The notes under the pieces were generated by a model, which saw nothing but the letters and a program-made list of their open reading frames with translations, made no database searches and was not told the DNA's origin. Position numbers and translations under genes: made by a program. A stretch of 64,000 nucleotides of DNA from Clostridiales bacterium (GTDB taxonomy: Bacteria; Bacillota; Clostridia; Christensenellales; UBA1242): positions 62,001 through 126,000 of the forward strand of contig CAKJYJ010000002.1 in assembly GCA_918262735.1 (NCBI GenBank), written 5' to 3'. This document shows positions 28,057 to 37,585 of the stretch, piece after piece (positions within the stretch are counted from its first letter, which is position 1; each line of letters opens with the position of its first letter).

Positions 28057-28086
28057 TTGACATAAAAATTATATTGATGATATAAT
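28057..28086 (+). promoter_or_regulatory. Promoter for the coiled-coil protein gene
   Basis: TTGACA (28057-28062), 18-base spacer, TATAAT (28081-28086); both hexamers are consensus. Confidence 0.8.
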
Positions 28087-28110
28087 AGTGTGGACAAATA
28101 GGAGAAAATA

Positions 28111-29244
28111 ATGAATAAAAATATTTATGTTGAATATGCACAAAGAGCCAGGGCGATTAAGATTAATAAAATAGATTATAACCTTGAGCAAACAAGAAAC
28201 ATAAAAGTATTGTTTGATGATTATAAAAAATATCTGGTTAAATATTTGAAAGAGTTAAAAACAAAAGCTTATGACATTGAGGGTGTTCGTCAAAACTTAA
28301 AGTTGGATGCACAAATGATATATAGAGATTTAGTTAACGCAGGCAACAATTTTGATTTTTATGAAACGTACGATGCAGCTAGCAGTCTTCACAATGCCGA
28401 GGCAATTTGCAAAAGAAATAAAAACGACTTTTGGGCAAGCAAGTATGATGACGTTGACCGAAAATACAAATGCTATGTAAGAATTGACGCTGGATTTGGC
28501 CCAGGGTATGGATTTGAAAACATTAACACAACCTTGGCACACCTGGCAGAGGTTGACAAACAAAATGAAGAAATAAGAAAAAAAATTGAAGAAAGTGAAA
28601 CCCAGATTGAAAAAATAAAAGAAGAACAGGCTAAACTTAAAAAACAAAGAACATTAGGTGTATTCGTAAAAAAATCTGCCAAGGAAAGAATACGAGAATT
28701 GGATCAATGCATTCGCGACGCCCAACCGTTTATTAGGTGGAATAAAGCTCAACTTACAGATGATGAGAATTGTAATTATTTGGCAGATCTGAAAGCTGCT
28801 ATAGATTTTTATAATAGTTTAAGCGAACAGGGCAAACAAAAACTAAATGAAATGATGTTAAAATGCAATAAGGCAGACGGGGAATTACAGGTAAAACAAC
28901 TAAAAATGAATCAAGAAATAAATAATATTATAATTGGAAATTCTCCAGAAACATTTATTAATTTTATTAAAAATAGTCCAAAGAGCGCTGAATATAAGCA
29001 ATATATAAAAGATTTTTCAAAATACTTATCAGAAAACAAAATATCATTAAGACTTGCAAATGGAAATTATTTTGATGTTTTCTCATTTGTTGACTTTGGA
29101 AGATATAAAAAAGAAGCAAAGTATTTGTTAGAACTTATTGATTTAAAAAAACAGAAAAGACAAGAAAAACAGGAAGAGAGTGATGGAGGCCGTCTTTTAG
29201 GAGCATGGGTTCATGCACCACACAAGATTGAATATATAGGGTAG
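28111..29244 (+). CDS. Hypothetical coiled-coil protein, 377 aa
   Basis: Unrecognised, Lys/Glu-rich and probably cytoplasmic: no signal peptide or membrane helix. Residues about 150-195 form a strong coiled coil (KQNEEIRKKIEESETQIEK...), followed by more helical sequence to residue 350. The chain ends in a distinct Gly/His tail, GGRLLGAWVHAPHKIEYIG. AGGAG precedes the ATG. It has its own promoter and terminator. The Gly/Trp/His tail recalls sorting or recruitment tags but I know no match. Confidence 0.8.
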   Translation: MNKNIYVEYAQRARAIKINKIDYNLEQTRNIKVLFDDYKKYLVKYLKELKTKAYDIEGVRQNLKLDAQMIYRDLVNAGNNFDFYETYDAASSLHNAEAICKRNKNDFWASKYDDVDRKYKCYVRIDAGFGPGYGFENINTTLAHLAEVDKQNEEIRKKIEESETQIEKIKEEQAKLKKQRTLGVFVKKSAKERIRELDQCIRDAQPFIRWNKAQLTDDENCNYLADLKAAIDFYNSLSEQGKQKLNEMMLKCNKADGELQVKQLKMNQEINNIIIGNSPETFINFIKNSPKSAEYKQYIKDFSKYLSENKISLRLANGNYFDVFSFVDFGRYKKEAKYLLELIDLKKQKRQEKQEESDGGRLLGAWVHAPHKIEYIG

Positions 29245-29286
29245 GCATCCGTATAATCCAATATTTTATGTTATTAGAATAGTATA

Positions 29287-29314
29287 AAAACGACTTTAAT
29301 TAGTCGTTTTTTTT
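29287..29314 (+). terminator. Terminator after the coiled-coil protein gene
   Basis: AAAACGACT (29287-29295), six-base loop, AGTCGTTTT (29302-29310), T run. Confidence 0.88.
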
Positions 29315-29380
29315 GCATACAAGAACATTAAGAGCAAATATTTTTATATATTTCAAAAATATATAAAATTCAAAAAACAG

Positions 29381-29412
29381 TTGTTATTATTAAAAAATAC
29401 AGTTATAATAAC
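29381..29412 (+). promoter_or_regulatory. Promoter with inverted repeat before the GLUG protein gene
   Basis: TTGTTA (29381-29386), 17-base spacer, TATAAT (29404-29409). A perfect inverted repeat, GTTATTAT (29383-29390) and ATAATAAC (29405-29412), overlaps both hexamers and could be a repressor site. Confidence 0.6.
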
Positions 29413-29455
29413 AATATAATTAGTGGTTTCTGCAAATTATAAAAGGGGGTGCGTT

Positions 29456-31147
29456 ATGTATAGTCTAAACAAAAAAAACAGCATACATATATTGACGCTT
29501 GTCAGCATCTTCATTTTTATTTTATTAAGCACCTGTCAGTTTTTTGTTGGTGTTGGAACAAGGGCTGTTAGCACATTTACGCCAGCTGGAGGCTCAGGGA
29601 CAAGTGCTAGCCCATATTTAATTGCAAACCAAACACAATTAAACAGCCTTGCGGGGTATGTTAATTCCGGTGGTAGCACAAGCGGAAAATATTATAAACT
29701 AACAGAGAATATAACCTTGTCGGGTAATCACACACCGATAGGGAATAGTTCATATAAATTCCAGGGTAATTTTGATGGTGATGGGCATAGTATAGATTCT
29801 CTTAACATTACTGGAACAGCGAGCACAACCTTAGGTTTTTTTGGCTATATTAACGGAGCAACAATAAAAAACGTGTACCTAAAAAGCGGAACAATTAGTA
29901 ACACATATGATTCTGGTGCACTTGTTGGTAGTGCAACGGGAAGCATCACCATAGAGAACTGTAGAAACTATGGAGTAACTGTAAGATATCCATCTAGTGG
30001 CACGGGCACTGGACAGATGGGGCTTGGCGGACTTATTGGTTGGGCAAATACCGCCACTGGCACAATATCCTCTTGTTGCAACTTGGCTACCGTACAGAAC
30101 TATGCAATAAACCCATATGCTGGCGGTATTGTTGGGAAATATGGTGGAAGTATAACAAAATGCTATAATAAGGGAAAGGTTTATTCTGGAAGCTCGTCAA
30201 CATCAGCAACTTCATATGGAGGGGGAATTTGTGGATATACTTCTGGAGCAATAACCGATTGTTTTAACGCTGCCAGTGTTGATGCTTATGCATTATCAGT
30301 AGAGTCTGATGGGGCATCAGGAACGAATTACACATTAAAAAAGACAACAATACCAGCATACGCTGGTGGAATATGTGGCGGTGGAGCTAGTTCTATTTCT
30401 AGATGCTATAACACCGGATCCATTTATGGTGGTGGTTTACAATATAAATATACACTTGACTATTACCTTAGCGAAAAAACTTATACGACGGTCGGCGGAG
30501 GTAATGCCACCGCATCTGCCACACTGAATCATAAGGACTATATAAAAGGAACGATTTCTGTCCCAAATGAAATATATTATGATGATATACAATATATTAC
30601 ATCCGGAACAAATTGTTTTGGAACAAAAAAATATGACGGTTCCGCAAGGTATTGTTCAGTTAACCTCACGTCTTCATACTATGGTCCAGGAGTTAGTGGG
30701 TATTCATCCATTGGAGATCCGTTTGGCTATGGGACTAAAGACGGAACATTTGGTTTTACTAAAAGCACCACTTCGGAATTTGAAGATGTAAAGGACGGGA
30801 ATACTAACGGGATTGTTGCAAGGGTAACAGGAACATATTCCGTAAGAGGATATGGATTCACATGGAATTATTATAGTAATTATAAAGTCCATATAAAATA
30901 TTCGTATACTGGTGTTAAAATTTGGACCACATATGACTATAAGAGTAGTTACACGGGTTCTGCAGTGTCCAAAACGGTTGATATTTTTAATTGTTCATTA
31001 TCAAAAAAGGGTTATTCAACAATTGTGACTGATTCAGATTTAAAAAAGAAAGACTTGGGTTCTGCCTGGGCAGTGTCATCAAAAATAAATGACGGATTCC
31101 CACATCTTAAAAGTATGTACTGGGAAGATAATGCGGTTAAACCATAG
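29456..31147 (+). CDS. Secreted GLUG-repeat surface protein
   Basis: Start at ATG 29456, behind AAAGGGGGTG; an in-frame GTG at 29423 lies before that site. The 563 residues begin with a basic stretch and a hydrophobic signal helix (about 11-30). From about residue 60 come GLUG-type repeats, each a Gly-rich turn followed by I-x-x-C/N-Y-N-x-G: GGLIGWANTATGTISSCCN, GGIVGKYGGSITKCYNKG, GGGICGYTSGAITDCFNAA, GGICGGGASSISRCYNTG. Such repeats occur in bacterial adhesins and extracellular proteins. The C-terminal 200 residues are aromatic and Ser-rich with no known domain and no LPXTG motif. Confidence 0.85.
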   Translation: MYSLNKKNSIHILTLVSIFIFILLSTCQFFVGVGTRAVSTFTPAGGSGTSASPYLIANQTQLNSLAGYVNSGGSTSGKYYKLTENITLSGNHTPIGNSSYKFQGNFDGDGHSIDSLNITGTASTTLGFFGYINGATIKNVYLKSGTISNTYDSGALVGSATGSITIENCRNYGVTVRYPSSGTGTGQMGLGGLIGWANTATGTISSCCNLATVQNYAINPYAGGIVGKYGGSITKCYNKGKVYSGSSSTSATSYGGGICGYTSGAITDCFNAASVDAYALSVESDGASGTNYTLKKTTIPAYAGGICGGGASSISRCYNTGSIYGGGLQYKYTLDYYLSEKTYTTVGGGNATASATLNHKDYIKGTISVPNEIYYDDIQYITSGTNCFGTKKYDGSARYCSVNLTSSYYGPGVSGYSSIGDPFGYGTKDGTFGFTKSTTSEFEDVKDGNTNGIVARVTGTYSVRGYGFTWNYYSNYKVHIKYSYTGVKIWTTYDYKSSYTGSAVSKTVDIFNCSLSKKGYSTIVTDSDLKKKDLGSAWAVSSKINDGFPHLKSMYWEDNAVKP

Positions 31148-31208
31148 CTTAAGTATTTATTGGATACATTTTTTATAAAATAAGTAGGTAATTGGGGAGT
31201 GTGATATA

Positions 31209-32090
31209 ATGGATTTTATAGTAAATAAGTCGATGGATCTAAACGAATTTGATCAAGAAAAACTAAACGCGCTTATTGGTGATATTATTAAACTTGATGA
31301 TAAGTTTTCTTCTGAAGGGTTCAATATAAGTTCATGGTACGGGAATTTCAAGAAGAACAGGTTTTACGATAAATTAGAAAAGCTAAATCGGGGGTATCAT
31401 TATAAACCTATTCTTCCCAAAAAATATGATAGAAAGTTCCCATCGTTTTTGGTTTGGGAAATATACACCGTTATTAACACTCTTAATTTCAAAAAAGGAG
31501 ATGTTGTTTTAGATATTGGCGGTGCTTGTTCGTTGTTTTCATTTTTTCTTGAATCAAAAGGGGTAAAGGTAATTGCAATAGATATAAATAAAGAAATTGT
31601 TGATGAAGCTAATAGGATTGCTCGGGCACTTAACTTAAATTATTTGGCAATACATAGTGATGCAGAGGAATTTGTTAACAATAGTGATATAAAATTTGAT
31701 TATATTACGTCTATATGTGTTTTTGAGCATATTGAGTCAGAAAAAAGGAAAAGAATAGTAAAAAATTTACATAAATTATTAAAACCAGATGGAAAAATAG
31801 CTCTTACTTTTGATTATCGTAACCCTTCGAAATTCGTTAAAATCAACAATCCTGACGATGTTTTGAGTGAACTGGCTTGTTCTGAGTACTTAAAACCATA
31901 TGGGAATCAAACCTTTATTGATAATAACAAGAATTATCTAGTGCATGGCTTTTTCCATTATAAATTTTTTATTAGATATAAGATTAGGTCAATAAAAAAA
32001 GGAAATTTCAGGAGGTGTGATTTTTTTAAAGTTAAATTTAAGAATGATTATACTTTCGGCTCCTTATTTTTAGAATTAAAAAGGAATTAA
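31209..32090 (+). CDS. SAM-dependent class I methyltransferase
   Basis: 293 residues. An N-terminal helical part of about 95 residues precedes the Rossmann-like fold, with motif I VLDIGGACSLFS near residue 99, IAIDINKEIVDEANRIA after it, and the later YITSICVFEHIESEKRK and LLKPDGKIALTFDY (motifs II and III). The family moves methyl groups from SAM to small molecules, sugars or lipids. It ends three bases before the GT2 gene and is the first of six same-strand genes with overlaps or near-zero gaps, so its substrate is probably the cluster's product. Confidence 0.9.
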   Translation: MDFIVNKSMDLNEFDQEKLNALIGDIIKLDDKFSSEGFNISSWYGNFKKNRFYDKLEKLNRGYHYKPILPKKYDRKFPSFLVWEIYTVINTLNFKKGDVVLDIGGACSLFSFFLESKGVKVIAIDINKEIVDEANRIARALNLNYLAIHSDAEEFVNNSDIKFDYITSICVFEHIESEKRKRIVKNLHKLLKPDGKIALTFDYRNPSKFVKINNPDDVLSELACSEYLKPYGNQTFIDNNKNYLVHGFFHYKFFIRYKIRSIKKGNFRRCDFFKVKFKNDYTFGSLFLELKRN

Positions 32091-32093
32091 AAT

Positions 32094-33599
32094 ATGCAAT
32101 ATTTTATAATTGATGGTAACGATTCTTTACAGGACGTTATTAATTATTTAATAGAAACGTCTGGATTACCAAGTATTCATCAAAGAATGAACATGTATCC
32201 TGCAGATAATTCAAATAATAGTTTTCAAATTCAATTTGTGGATAATTGTATTTTTTTTCAAGAATCAGAGCAAACAAAATTTATTAGTATAAAAAATAAA
32301 AATCTAAAGTCGTTTTTAAGATTTATTTCTCGTATCTGTGAGTCGTTTTTTATTAATAAAATTGAATTACTGCAATTTTGTAGTTGTAGTATTTTGTTTG
32401 ACACATATCACGGGAATCTTATAGCAACAGAGGATATGGATGTTGTAAATAGGATTAAAGAAAGATTTAACTTTCAATATTATGAAAATATTAACGAACA
32501 TAAAGCGAAAATATACGATAGTGCAGAAAAAATATTTGATACGTTGGGGAATCTGAATGGCAAGATTAAGGATTATGCAATAAAAACAGGATTAGATATT
32601 CGTTCGGCGAGCCCGTCTGTTAGGATAAGATTATCTAACTTATCAAATGATTATTCCTTTTTAGAAAAATATTTTAAATTGGTGACCCAAAACGATCTTT
32701 TAAGTTTAGAATCCAAAAGGAATGTAAACACATTATTTAAGCCAATGAGTATTATTATTCCAATTTTTAACCAAGATGTTACATCGACATTGCTTTCAAT
32801 ACAAGGGCAACATTTGTCAATGGAAGAAAAAACTAAAATACAAGTGATATTGGTTAATGATGGATCAAAACTAGATGTTGAGTCGCAAATTATGAAGATT
32901 AAGGATAGTTTGGATTTTCATATTGATTATGTTTCATTCTCCGCCAATCAAGGATTATCAAATGCCAGAAATGTCGGATTTTCATTAGCTAAATATGATA
33001 TTATTCTATTTTTGGATTCGGATATAGTACTGAGCAAAGATTACCTAATTGACATTAATACTAGATTGCAAGTTATTCCTAACGGGTTATTTGTTGCTAT
33101 GAGGAAAAACATAGATAAAGACGATCCTATTCTTAATACTAAAAATCTATTAAATGGTATAGAAAGATGCAATAATTTTGATGACAGTAGAATAATTACG
33201 AAGAGAAAAGATTATCACATAGGGTGGGATAGTGCATATGGAGATGAAAATGTAATGATCCTTGATGATACAAATTATTTTAAACAGCTGGGTTTTGGTT
33301 CAAAAATTGGGATATATGATTTACCCGCCGTTGTTGCCGGGCACAATATGGCCGTGTCAAGGCAATTTATAAAAAAACAACCCGTTTTTTCAACCAGGTT
33401 TAAAGGTTGGGGAATGGAAGATACATATTTTGCATCTTCAATAATAGCTAATGGGTGCTTCGTAATTCCATTATTATCATCGTGTGTATATCATATAAAT
33501 CATCCGCCAAGAAGTGGTAATATGGAACAAAAAATAATTGAGGCAAAAAAGAACTATTATTTATATAACGAAATGTTAGATGAAAAGTGGGAAGAGTAA
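32094..33599 (+). CDS. GT2 glycosyltransferase with extra N-terminal domain
   Basis: 501 residues. The C-terminal part from about residue 215 is a GT-A fold glycosyltransferase: MSIIIPIFNQ, VILVNDGS, ANQGLSNARNVGF, metal-binding FLDSDIV near 306, and GWGMEDTYFASSI near 438, the motif of the galactosyltransferase C-terminal region. The first 210 residues match nothing I know by name; a patch (SFFINKIELLQFCSCSIL) is placed like the segment before the P-loop of HprK-type kinases, as in the gene at 35945. That resemblance is weak. The stop overlaps the next start (TAATG). Confidence 0.88.
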   Translation: MQYFIIDGNDSLQDVINYLIETSGLPSIHQRMNMYPADNSNNSFQIQFVDNCIFFQESEQTKFISIKNKNLKSFLRFISRICESFFINKIELLQFCSCSILFDTYHGNLIATEDMDVVNRIKERFNFQYYENINEHKAKIYDSAEKIFDTLGNLNGKIKDYAIKTGLDIRSASPSVRIRLSNLSNDYSFLEKYFKLVTQNDLLSLESKRNVNTLFKPMSIIIPIFNQDVTSTLLSIQGQHLSMEEKTKIQVILVNDGSKLDVESQIMKIKDSLDFHIDYVSFSANQGLSNARNVGFSLAKYDIILFLDSDIVLSKDYLIDINTRLQVIPNGLFVAMRKNIDKDDPILNTKNLLNGIERCNNFDDSRIITKRKDYHIGWDSAYGDENVMILDDTNYFKQLGFGSKIGIYDLPAVVAGHNMAVSRQFIKKQPVFSTRFKGWGMEDTYFASSIIANGCFVIPLLSSCVYHINHPPRSGNMEQKIIEAKKNYYLYNEMLDEKWEE

Positions 33600-34375
33600 T
33601 GGGAAGATGGGTTTTATTTGATATTGATGAGACTATTATTTATGAGGATAAATATCCAATTAATTTTAACGAAATACATAATAAGATTAAAGTATTAAAA
33701 AATATGGGGGTTAAATTTGGGATTTGCACAAATAGGAGTTTTAATAGAGCCACAATTAGGATTGCAAAAAGATACAATGCAGATGAAATAATTATAACAG
33801 AAGGGGGTTGTTGTGTTTATAAGCGCCGGTTTTGGGGTCATAAGCTTATATGTAAAAGCAACACGTTTACTTCTGAAATAAAAAAGCATATTAAATTGAA
33901 AATTTTTGATTTTTTGTTTGATACAAACAATAACTATGCTACAATAATAAAGAAGCGATCAGTGGAGAAAAACACTTTTTATTTTAGTAGACACCGAATC
34001 GCAACACAAACCGTTACTCTTAACAATAATTATATAAACAAAATTAATGATTTGTGCCTAAGTTTAAGGGATGATGAAATATTAAATTATTATAATATTG
34101 AAAGGGATTTGAAACATAAAAACAGAATTAATATTTTTCCAAACACAATGAACAAGTTTTTACGAATGCAATCTTTATTTGATGATGGGGAGATTATTTT
34201 TGTAACGGATTTTGAGAATTGGGTACCTCCATGCAAAAAGAATTTGCGAATTGTTAGTGTTGGTAAAAATAAAAATTTTAATGATCTCTGTGATAATGTT
34301 TTTATGTCTAAAAGTAACGGCTTAAATGATGTTTTAGATTATATATTAAAAGGAGAAAAAAATGAAAGAATATGA
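33599..34375 (+). CDS. HAD-superfamily hydrolase
   Basis: Start at the ATG overlapping the GT2 stop (33599); an ATG four codons earlier is possible. The 258-residue chain begins MGRWVLFDIDETI, giving the DxDxT catalytic motif (Asp8, Asp10). KNMGVKFGICTNRSFNRA is motif II (the Thr) with a C2-type cap, ADEIIITEGGCCVY follows, and FVTDFENWVPPC marks the region of the acidic motif. Cof- or sucrose-phosphatase-like; likely a sugar-phosphate or nucleotide phosphatase of the cluster. The lysine motif is unclear, so it may be divergent. Confidence 0.75.
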   Translation: MGRWVLFDIDETIIYEDKYPINFNEIHNKIKVLKNMGVKFGICTNRSFNRATIRIAKRYNADEIIITEGGCCVYKRRFWGHKLICKSNTFTSEIKKHIKLKIFDFLFDTNNNYATIIKKRSVEKNTFYFSRHRIATQTVTLNNNYINKINDLCLSLRDDEILNYYNIERDLKHKNRINIFPNTMNKFLRMQSLFDDGEIIFVTDFENWVPPCKKNLRIVSVGKNKNFNDLCDNVFMSKSNGLNDVLDYILKGEKNERI

Positions 34376-34826
34376 AGAATTATCAGAAAATTGTAAAATT
34401 AGATGGGATGAAAACTTTGTTTTAGAAAAACAAAGATACACCCAAGTAAGTGGATATGTTTATAACGATAACAATCAGTTGTTAGTTGTTAAAAACGGAA
34501 AATCTTGGACAATACCTGGGGGGCATCCGGAAGCTGGAGAAACTCCACTGTTCACTCTTGAACGAGAAATAATGGAAGAGGCATGTGTTACTATAAAAGA
34601 TGTTAAATTTATTGGGGCGGTCGAGGTTGTTGAGAATGGTGAAACATACTATCAATTAAGGTATACCGCAAAGGCAGACAAGGTTTTAGAGTTTAAAAAA
34701 GAATGGGAAACTGACGAGAGGGCGTTTGTTGATTTGGAGCATTTAGCAGAATATATAAAGTGGGCTAATGGTAAAACATTTAGCGAACAAATATGTACTT
34801 CAAAAAAAGTATGGAACATTAAATAG
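34362..34826 (+). CDS. Nudix hydrolase
   Basis: 154 residues, overlapping the HAD gene by 14 bases, with AGGAG before the ATG. The Nudix box is GHPEAGETPLFTLEREIMEE followed by ACV; the usual Gly near the end is Cys, but the metal-binding REIMEE glutamates are intact. It should cleave a nucleoside diphosphate linked to another moiety, such as an NDP-sugar. The start of the chain (ENCKIRWDENF) is not a recognised extra domain. Within the cluster it could turn over activated intermediates. Confidence 0.88.
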   Translation: MKEYEELSENCKIRWDENFVLEKQRYTQVSGYVYNDNNQLLVVKNGKSWTIPGGHPEAGETPLFTLEREIMEEACVTIKDVKFIGAVEVVENGETYYQLRYTAKADKVLEFKKEWETDERAFVDLEHLAEYIKWANGKTFSEQICTSKKVWNIK

Positions 34827-34827
34827 T

Positions 34828-35952
34828 ATGAAAATATTAATTTATCAGCCACGGGTTTCTTATTATACTGGTGGTGGAGAAGTGTATCCATTACAAACTG
34901 CAAAGTTTTTTGCGGAATTGGGCCATGATGTCACAGTATTAACAACAAAAGCAAAATATATTAAATTTTCCGATTATTTTTTAAAATTTATTGAGAATAA
35001 TCCAACAGTAAAAATTGAATATATTGTTCTGGACAATAATTATAAATTCATTTACGATACTCCTGCTGGTGTTGATTGGGAAAGATGGGATTTAGAGTCT
35101 CTTTACATTGCTCGCGAAGCATATTCTTTTTTGTTGAAACATCAATATGATATTGTAACATGTCATTGTGTTATTGACACATTGGCAGTTCCTTTTTGCC
35201 AAAAGCATATTTTACACTTACACGGTAGCCCGTCGGAGTTGAATTATATATGCAAGTTGGTGTTAAAAAAAGAAAAAAATATTTTAGCGGTTTCAAAGAA
35301 TGTGGCAAACAAATGGCGATTATTAGGTATAGATACAAATATGAGGGTTAGCACAAACGCTATAGATGATAAGTTTTTCTTTCCTGCTGAAAATGTTAAA
35401 GGGAATGACCTTTTATTCGTTGGTAGATTAATACCAATTAAGGGAGTGGATTATATTATAGAGGCTTTGAATATATTAAAACAAAAATATAGTTTAGCCC
35501 TTAATTTAAAAGTAATAGGTACTGGACCAATAATCGACGAACTTAAAAGTTTGGCCAAAAAATTAAATTTGGAAAGCCAGGTTATTTTTTATGGATTGGT
35601 TTCTAATGAGTTTTTAATTAGTTCATATCAGAGTGCAAAAATTGCCGTGTTGCCTTCTTATGAAAAAGAGGGGATAATGTCTACGCTTCTTGAAGCTGCG
35701 GCTTGTAAGACTCCAGCAATCACTACAAGGGGGACAAGCATGGAGGAATTTGCACAGGATAATAAAAATGCCATACTTGTTGAGCCTAAAGATTCTGCCG
35801 ACTTGGCTGAAAAAATATATCGATTATATACAGACAAACGACTATACAATCAGATTCAAAGAAATGCATATAATGAAGTAAAATTACATTACACCTGGAA
35901 GAAAAAAGCGCAGGAGTTAATTAAGTATTATTCAGAGGATGTTAATGAATAG
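34828..35952 (+). CDS. GT4-type glycosyltransferase
   Basis: Start set at ATG 34828, one base after the Nudix stop; the frame also continues upstream through the Nudix gene, where no site supports it. The 374 residues begin MKILIYQPRVSYYTGGGEVY, a GT-B opening with a Gly-rich loop. Further marks are ILHLHGSPSEL, ISKNVANKWRLLGI-like AVSKNVANKW, LLFVGRLIPIKGVDYIIEA and the donor-site EKEGIMSTLLEAAACKTPAIT with its E-x7-E pattern. It should add a sugar from an NDP-sugar donor to a cell-surface or secreted glycan. Confidence 0.92.
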   Translation: MKILIYQPRVSYYTGGGEVYPLQTAKFFAELGHDVTVLTTKAKYIKFSDYFLKFIENNPTVKIEYIVLDNNYKFIYDTPAGVDWERWDLESLYIAREAYSFLLKHQYDIVTCHCVIDTLAVPFCQKHILHLHGSPSELNYICKLVLKKEKNILAVSKNVANKWRLLGIDTNMRVSTNAIDDKFFFPAENVKGNDLLFVGRLIPIKGVDYIIEALNILKQKYSLALNLKVIGTGPIIDELKSLAKKLNLESQVIFYGLVSNEFLISSYQSAKIAVLPSYEKEGIMSTLLEAAACKTPAITTRGTSMEEFAQDNKNAILVEPKDSADLAEKIYRLYTDKRLYNQIQRNAYNEVKLHYTWKKKAQELIKYYSEDVNE

Positions 35953-36802
35953 TTTTTATATAAAATCTTCACGAGCAATAGTTAAAATTACAGCAGATAA
36001 TAATGAGATAAAAAAAATATTTAAAGATGATTTTTTATATGCATATATACCTTCTGTCGAGATTATTTTTGACCACCATTATCGGAAAATAAATGCGATT
36101 ATTAATATATCAAAAACAAACAAGAACAAAATAGATTTTAGGTTCCCTGTTATTGATTTTTATTATAAAACATTCAATTCAAAAGATATAATATCTTTAA
36201 TTGAATATGTTCTTGAAAGAGCAAGGCAGGAAATGGGCATAATATGCATACATGGTTCCGGAGCTATTGTTAATAACAAGGCTGTAATTTGTTGGGGACC
36301 AGCCACAGGAATGGGTAAAACTTCATTAGCAATCGGTTTCTCTCAAAATGGGAATGAGTTTTATTCAGATGAAAAAATTCTAATAGATTTGAAGAAAAGT
36401 ATGGTTGTAGGAAGAATAAAATATCAATATCTTTCTAATGATTTTTGGAAAAGAGAGCATGGCTATGAAAAGTATTATCAACCAAAAAACTTGTCTAAAG
36501 ATGATAATTTTTTAATTAGATTATTTATTTATGGGATTGTATCTGAAAGTGAGTATATTTTAGATGTTTGGGATTCGACAAAGTTTTTTTGGCACATTTA
36601 TGAAGAGTCTTGTAGAAAAATACGGGGAACATCTAGATTGTTTTTTAATTCTAGGTATTCGCCACCATCTCTTGATACTGAAGAATTGGCAAAAAAAAGG
36701 ATCATATGGTTGGTTAAGTTTACCAAGACGATCCCTTCTGTATATTATAGAGGAAATATTGAATCTGCGAAAATGGCATTGAGGACTTTTTTTGATGGTT
36801 GA
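35945..36802 (+). CDS. HPr kinase-like protein
   Basis: About 285 residues from ATG 35945 (GAGG six bases upstream; ATG 35939 is an alternative), overlapping the end of the GT4 gene. A mixed N-terminal domain precedes GIICIHGSGAIVNNKAVICWGP, where the P-loop GPATGMGKTS lies near residue 120, followed by FYSDEKILIDLKK. This order (HGS/A-V, P-loop, S-D-E) is that of the HprK/P catalytic fold, as in HprK-related kinases encoded in glycan and peptide clusters. No canonical HPr kinase N-domain or HPr gene is present. Substrate unknown. Confidence 0.7.
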   Translation: MNSFYIKSSRAIVKITADNNEIKKIFKDDFLYAYIPSVEIIFDHHYRKINAIINISKTNKNKIDFRFPVIDFYYKTFNSKDIISLIEYVLERARQEMGIICIHGSGAIVNNKAVICWGPATGMGKTSLAIGFSQNGNEFYSDEKILIDLKKSMVVGRIKYQYLSNDFWKREHGYEKYYQPKNLSKDDNFLIRLFIYGIVSESEYILDVWDSTKFFWHIYEESCRKIRGTSRLFFNSRYSPPSLDTEELAKKRIIWLVKFTKTIPSVYYRGNIESAKMALRTFFDG

Positions 36803-36817
36803 TATATATAAAGAAGA

Positions 36818-37450
36818 TCACAACGTTTTTCCATCTATATCGCTATAAATTATTTGTTTATTTTTTAATATATATTTATCAAAGATACTTACAGCATCGG
36901 CGAACACTTCAGCTTTTGTTTTGTTGCTAGTGTCAATTTTATAATAGTTTAGGTTTCTGCTTTTGGCATATTCTTCAAGATTATTCTTATGCCACTCAAT
37001 TGGATGTTTTAGATCTGGATCTTCGGGATTTCTTTCATATATTCTATTATATCTTTCAATATCCGTTGCAGTTAAGTAAATACTGGCATCAAAAAATGCG
37101 CCATTCTTTACATATTCATCATATATTGCTTCGGTATCCGCTGAACCGGTAACGGCATACGATGTAAGTAGACCCCTGTCTAGAATAATGTTTTTATTTT
37201 TTTGATATTTTTTTAGCCAAAGAATAGCATCATTATAAAACCTAGTAATTTTTTCAATTGATTTTGAAGCATATATTTCCTGTTCAGCCTTAAAAACATA
37301 TTTCATTGCATCTTCATAAGAACAGTTATACTTATGTTTAAACATTAATATTATGGGCTTTTCAACGAATATGAAACCGTATTTTTCGCATAAACTTTTA
37401 GCAAGAGATGTTTTACCTGTTCCGTCATATCCATCAATTGAAATTATCAT
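36818..37450 (-). CDS. dTMP-kinase-like P-loop kinase
   Basis: Start at ATG 37450 behind GGAGGAATC; an upstream in-frame ATG lacks such a site. The 210-residue chain opens MIISIDGYDGTGKTSLAKSL, a Walker A like thymidylate or deoxynucleoside kinases, with VEKPIILM, a NIILDRGLLTSYAV segment (DR motif) and a later RNPEDPDLKHPIEWHKNN lid. It is read against the preceding cluster. The exact substrate (dTMP, another nucleotide or small molecule) is open. Confidence 0.75.
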   Translation of the reverse strand: MIISIDGYDGTGKTSLAKSLCEKYGFIFVEKPIILMFKHKYNCSYEDAMKYVFKAEQEIYASKSIEKITRFYNDAILWLKKYQKNKNIILDRGLLTSYAVTGSADTEAIYDEYVKNGAFFDASIYLTATDIERYNRIYERNPEDPDLKHPIEWHKNNLEEYAKSRNLNYYKIDTSNKTKAEVFADAVSIFDKYILKNKQIIYSDIDGKTL

Positions 37451-37585
37451 GATTCCTCCAATTGTTGTTATTATAATATAGTAATTGTGGGAAGTCAATA
37501 TATAAATAGGGATTTGTTTTTTATACTCATAGTTAAATTATATTAAGTTTTTCCAATTAGATAATATAAGAAAGGGAGTTTTATT

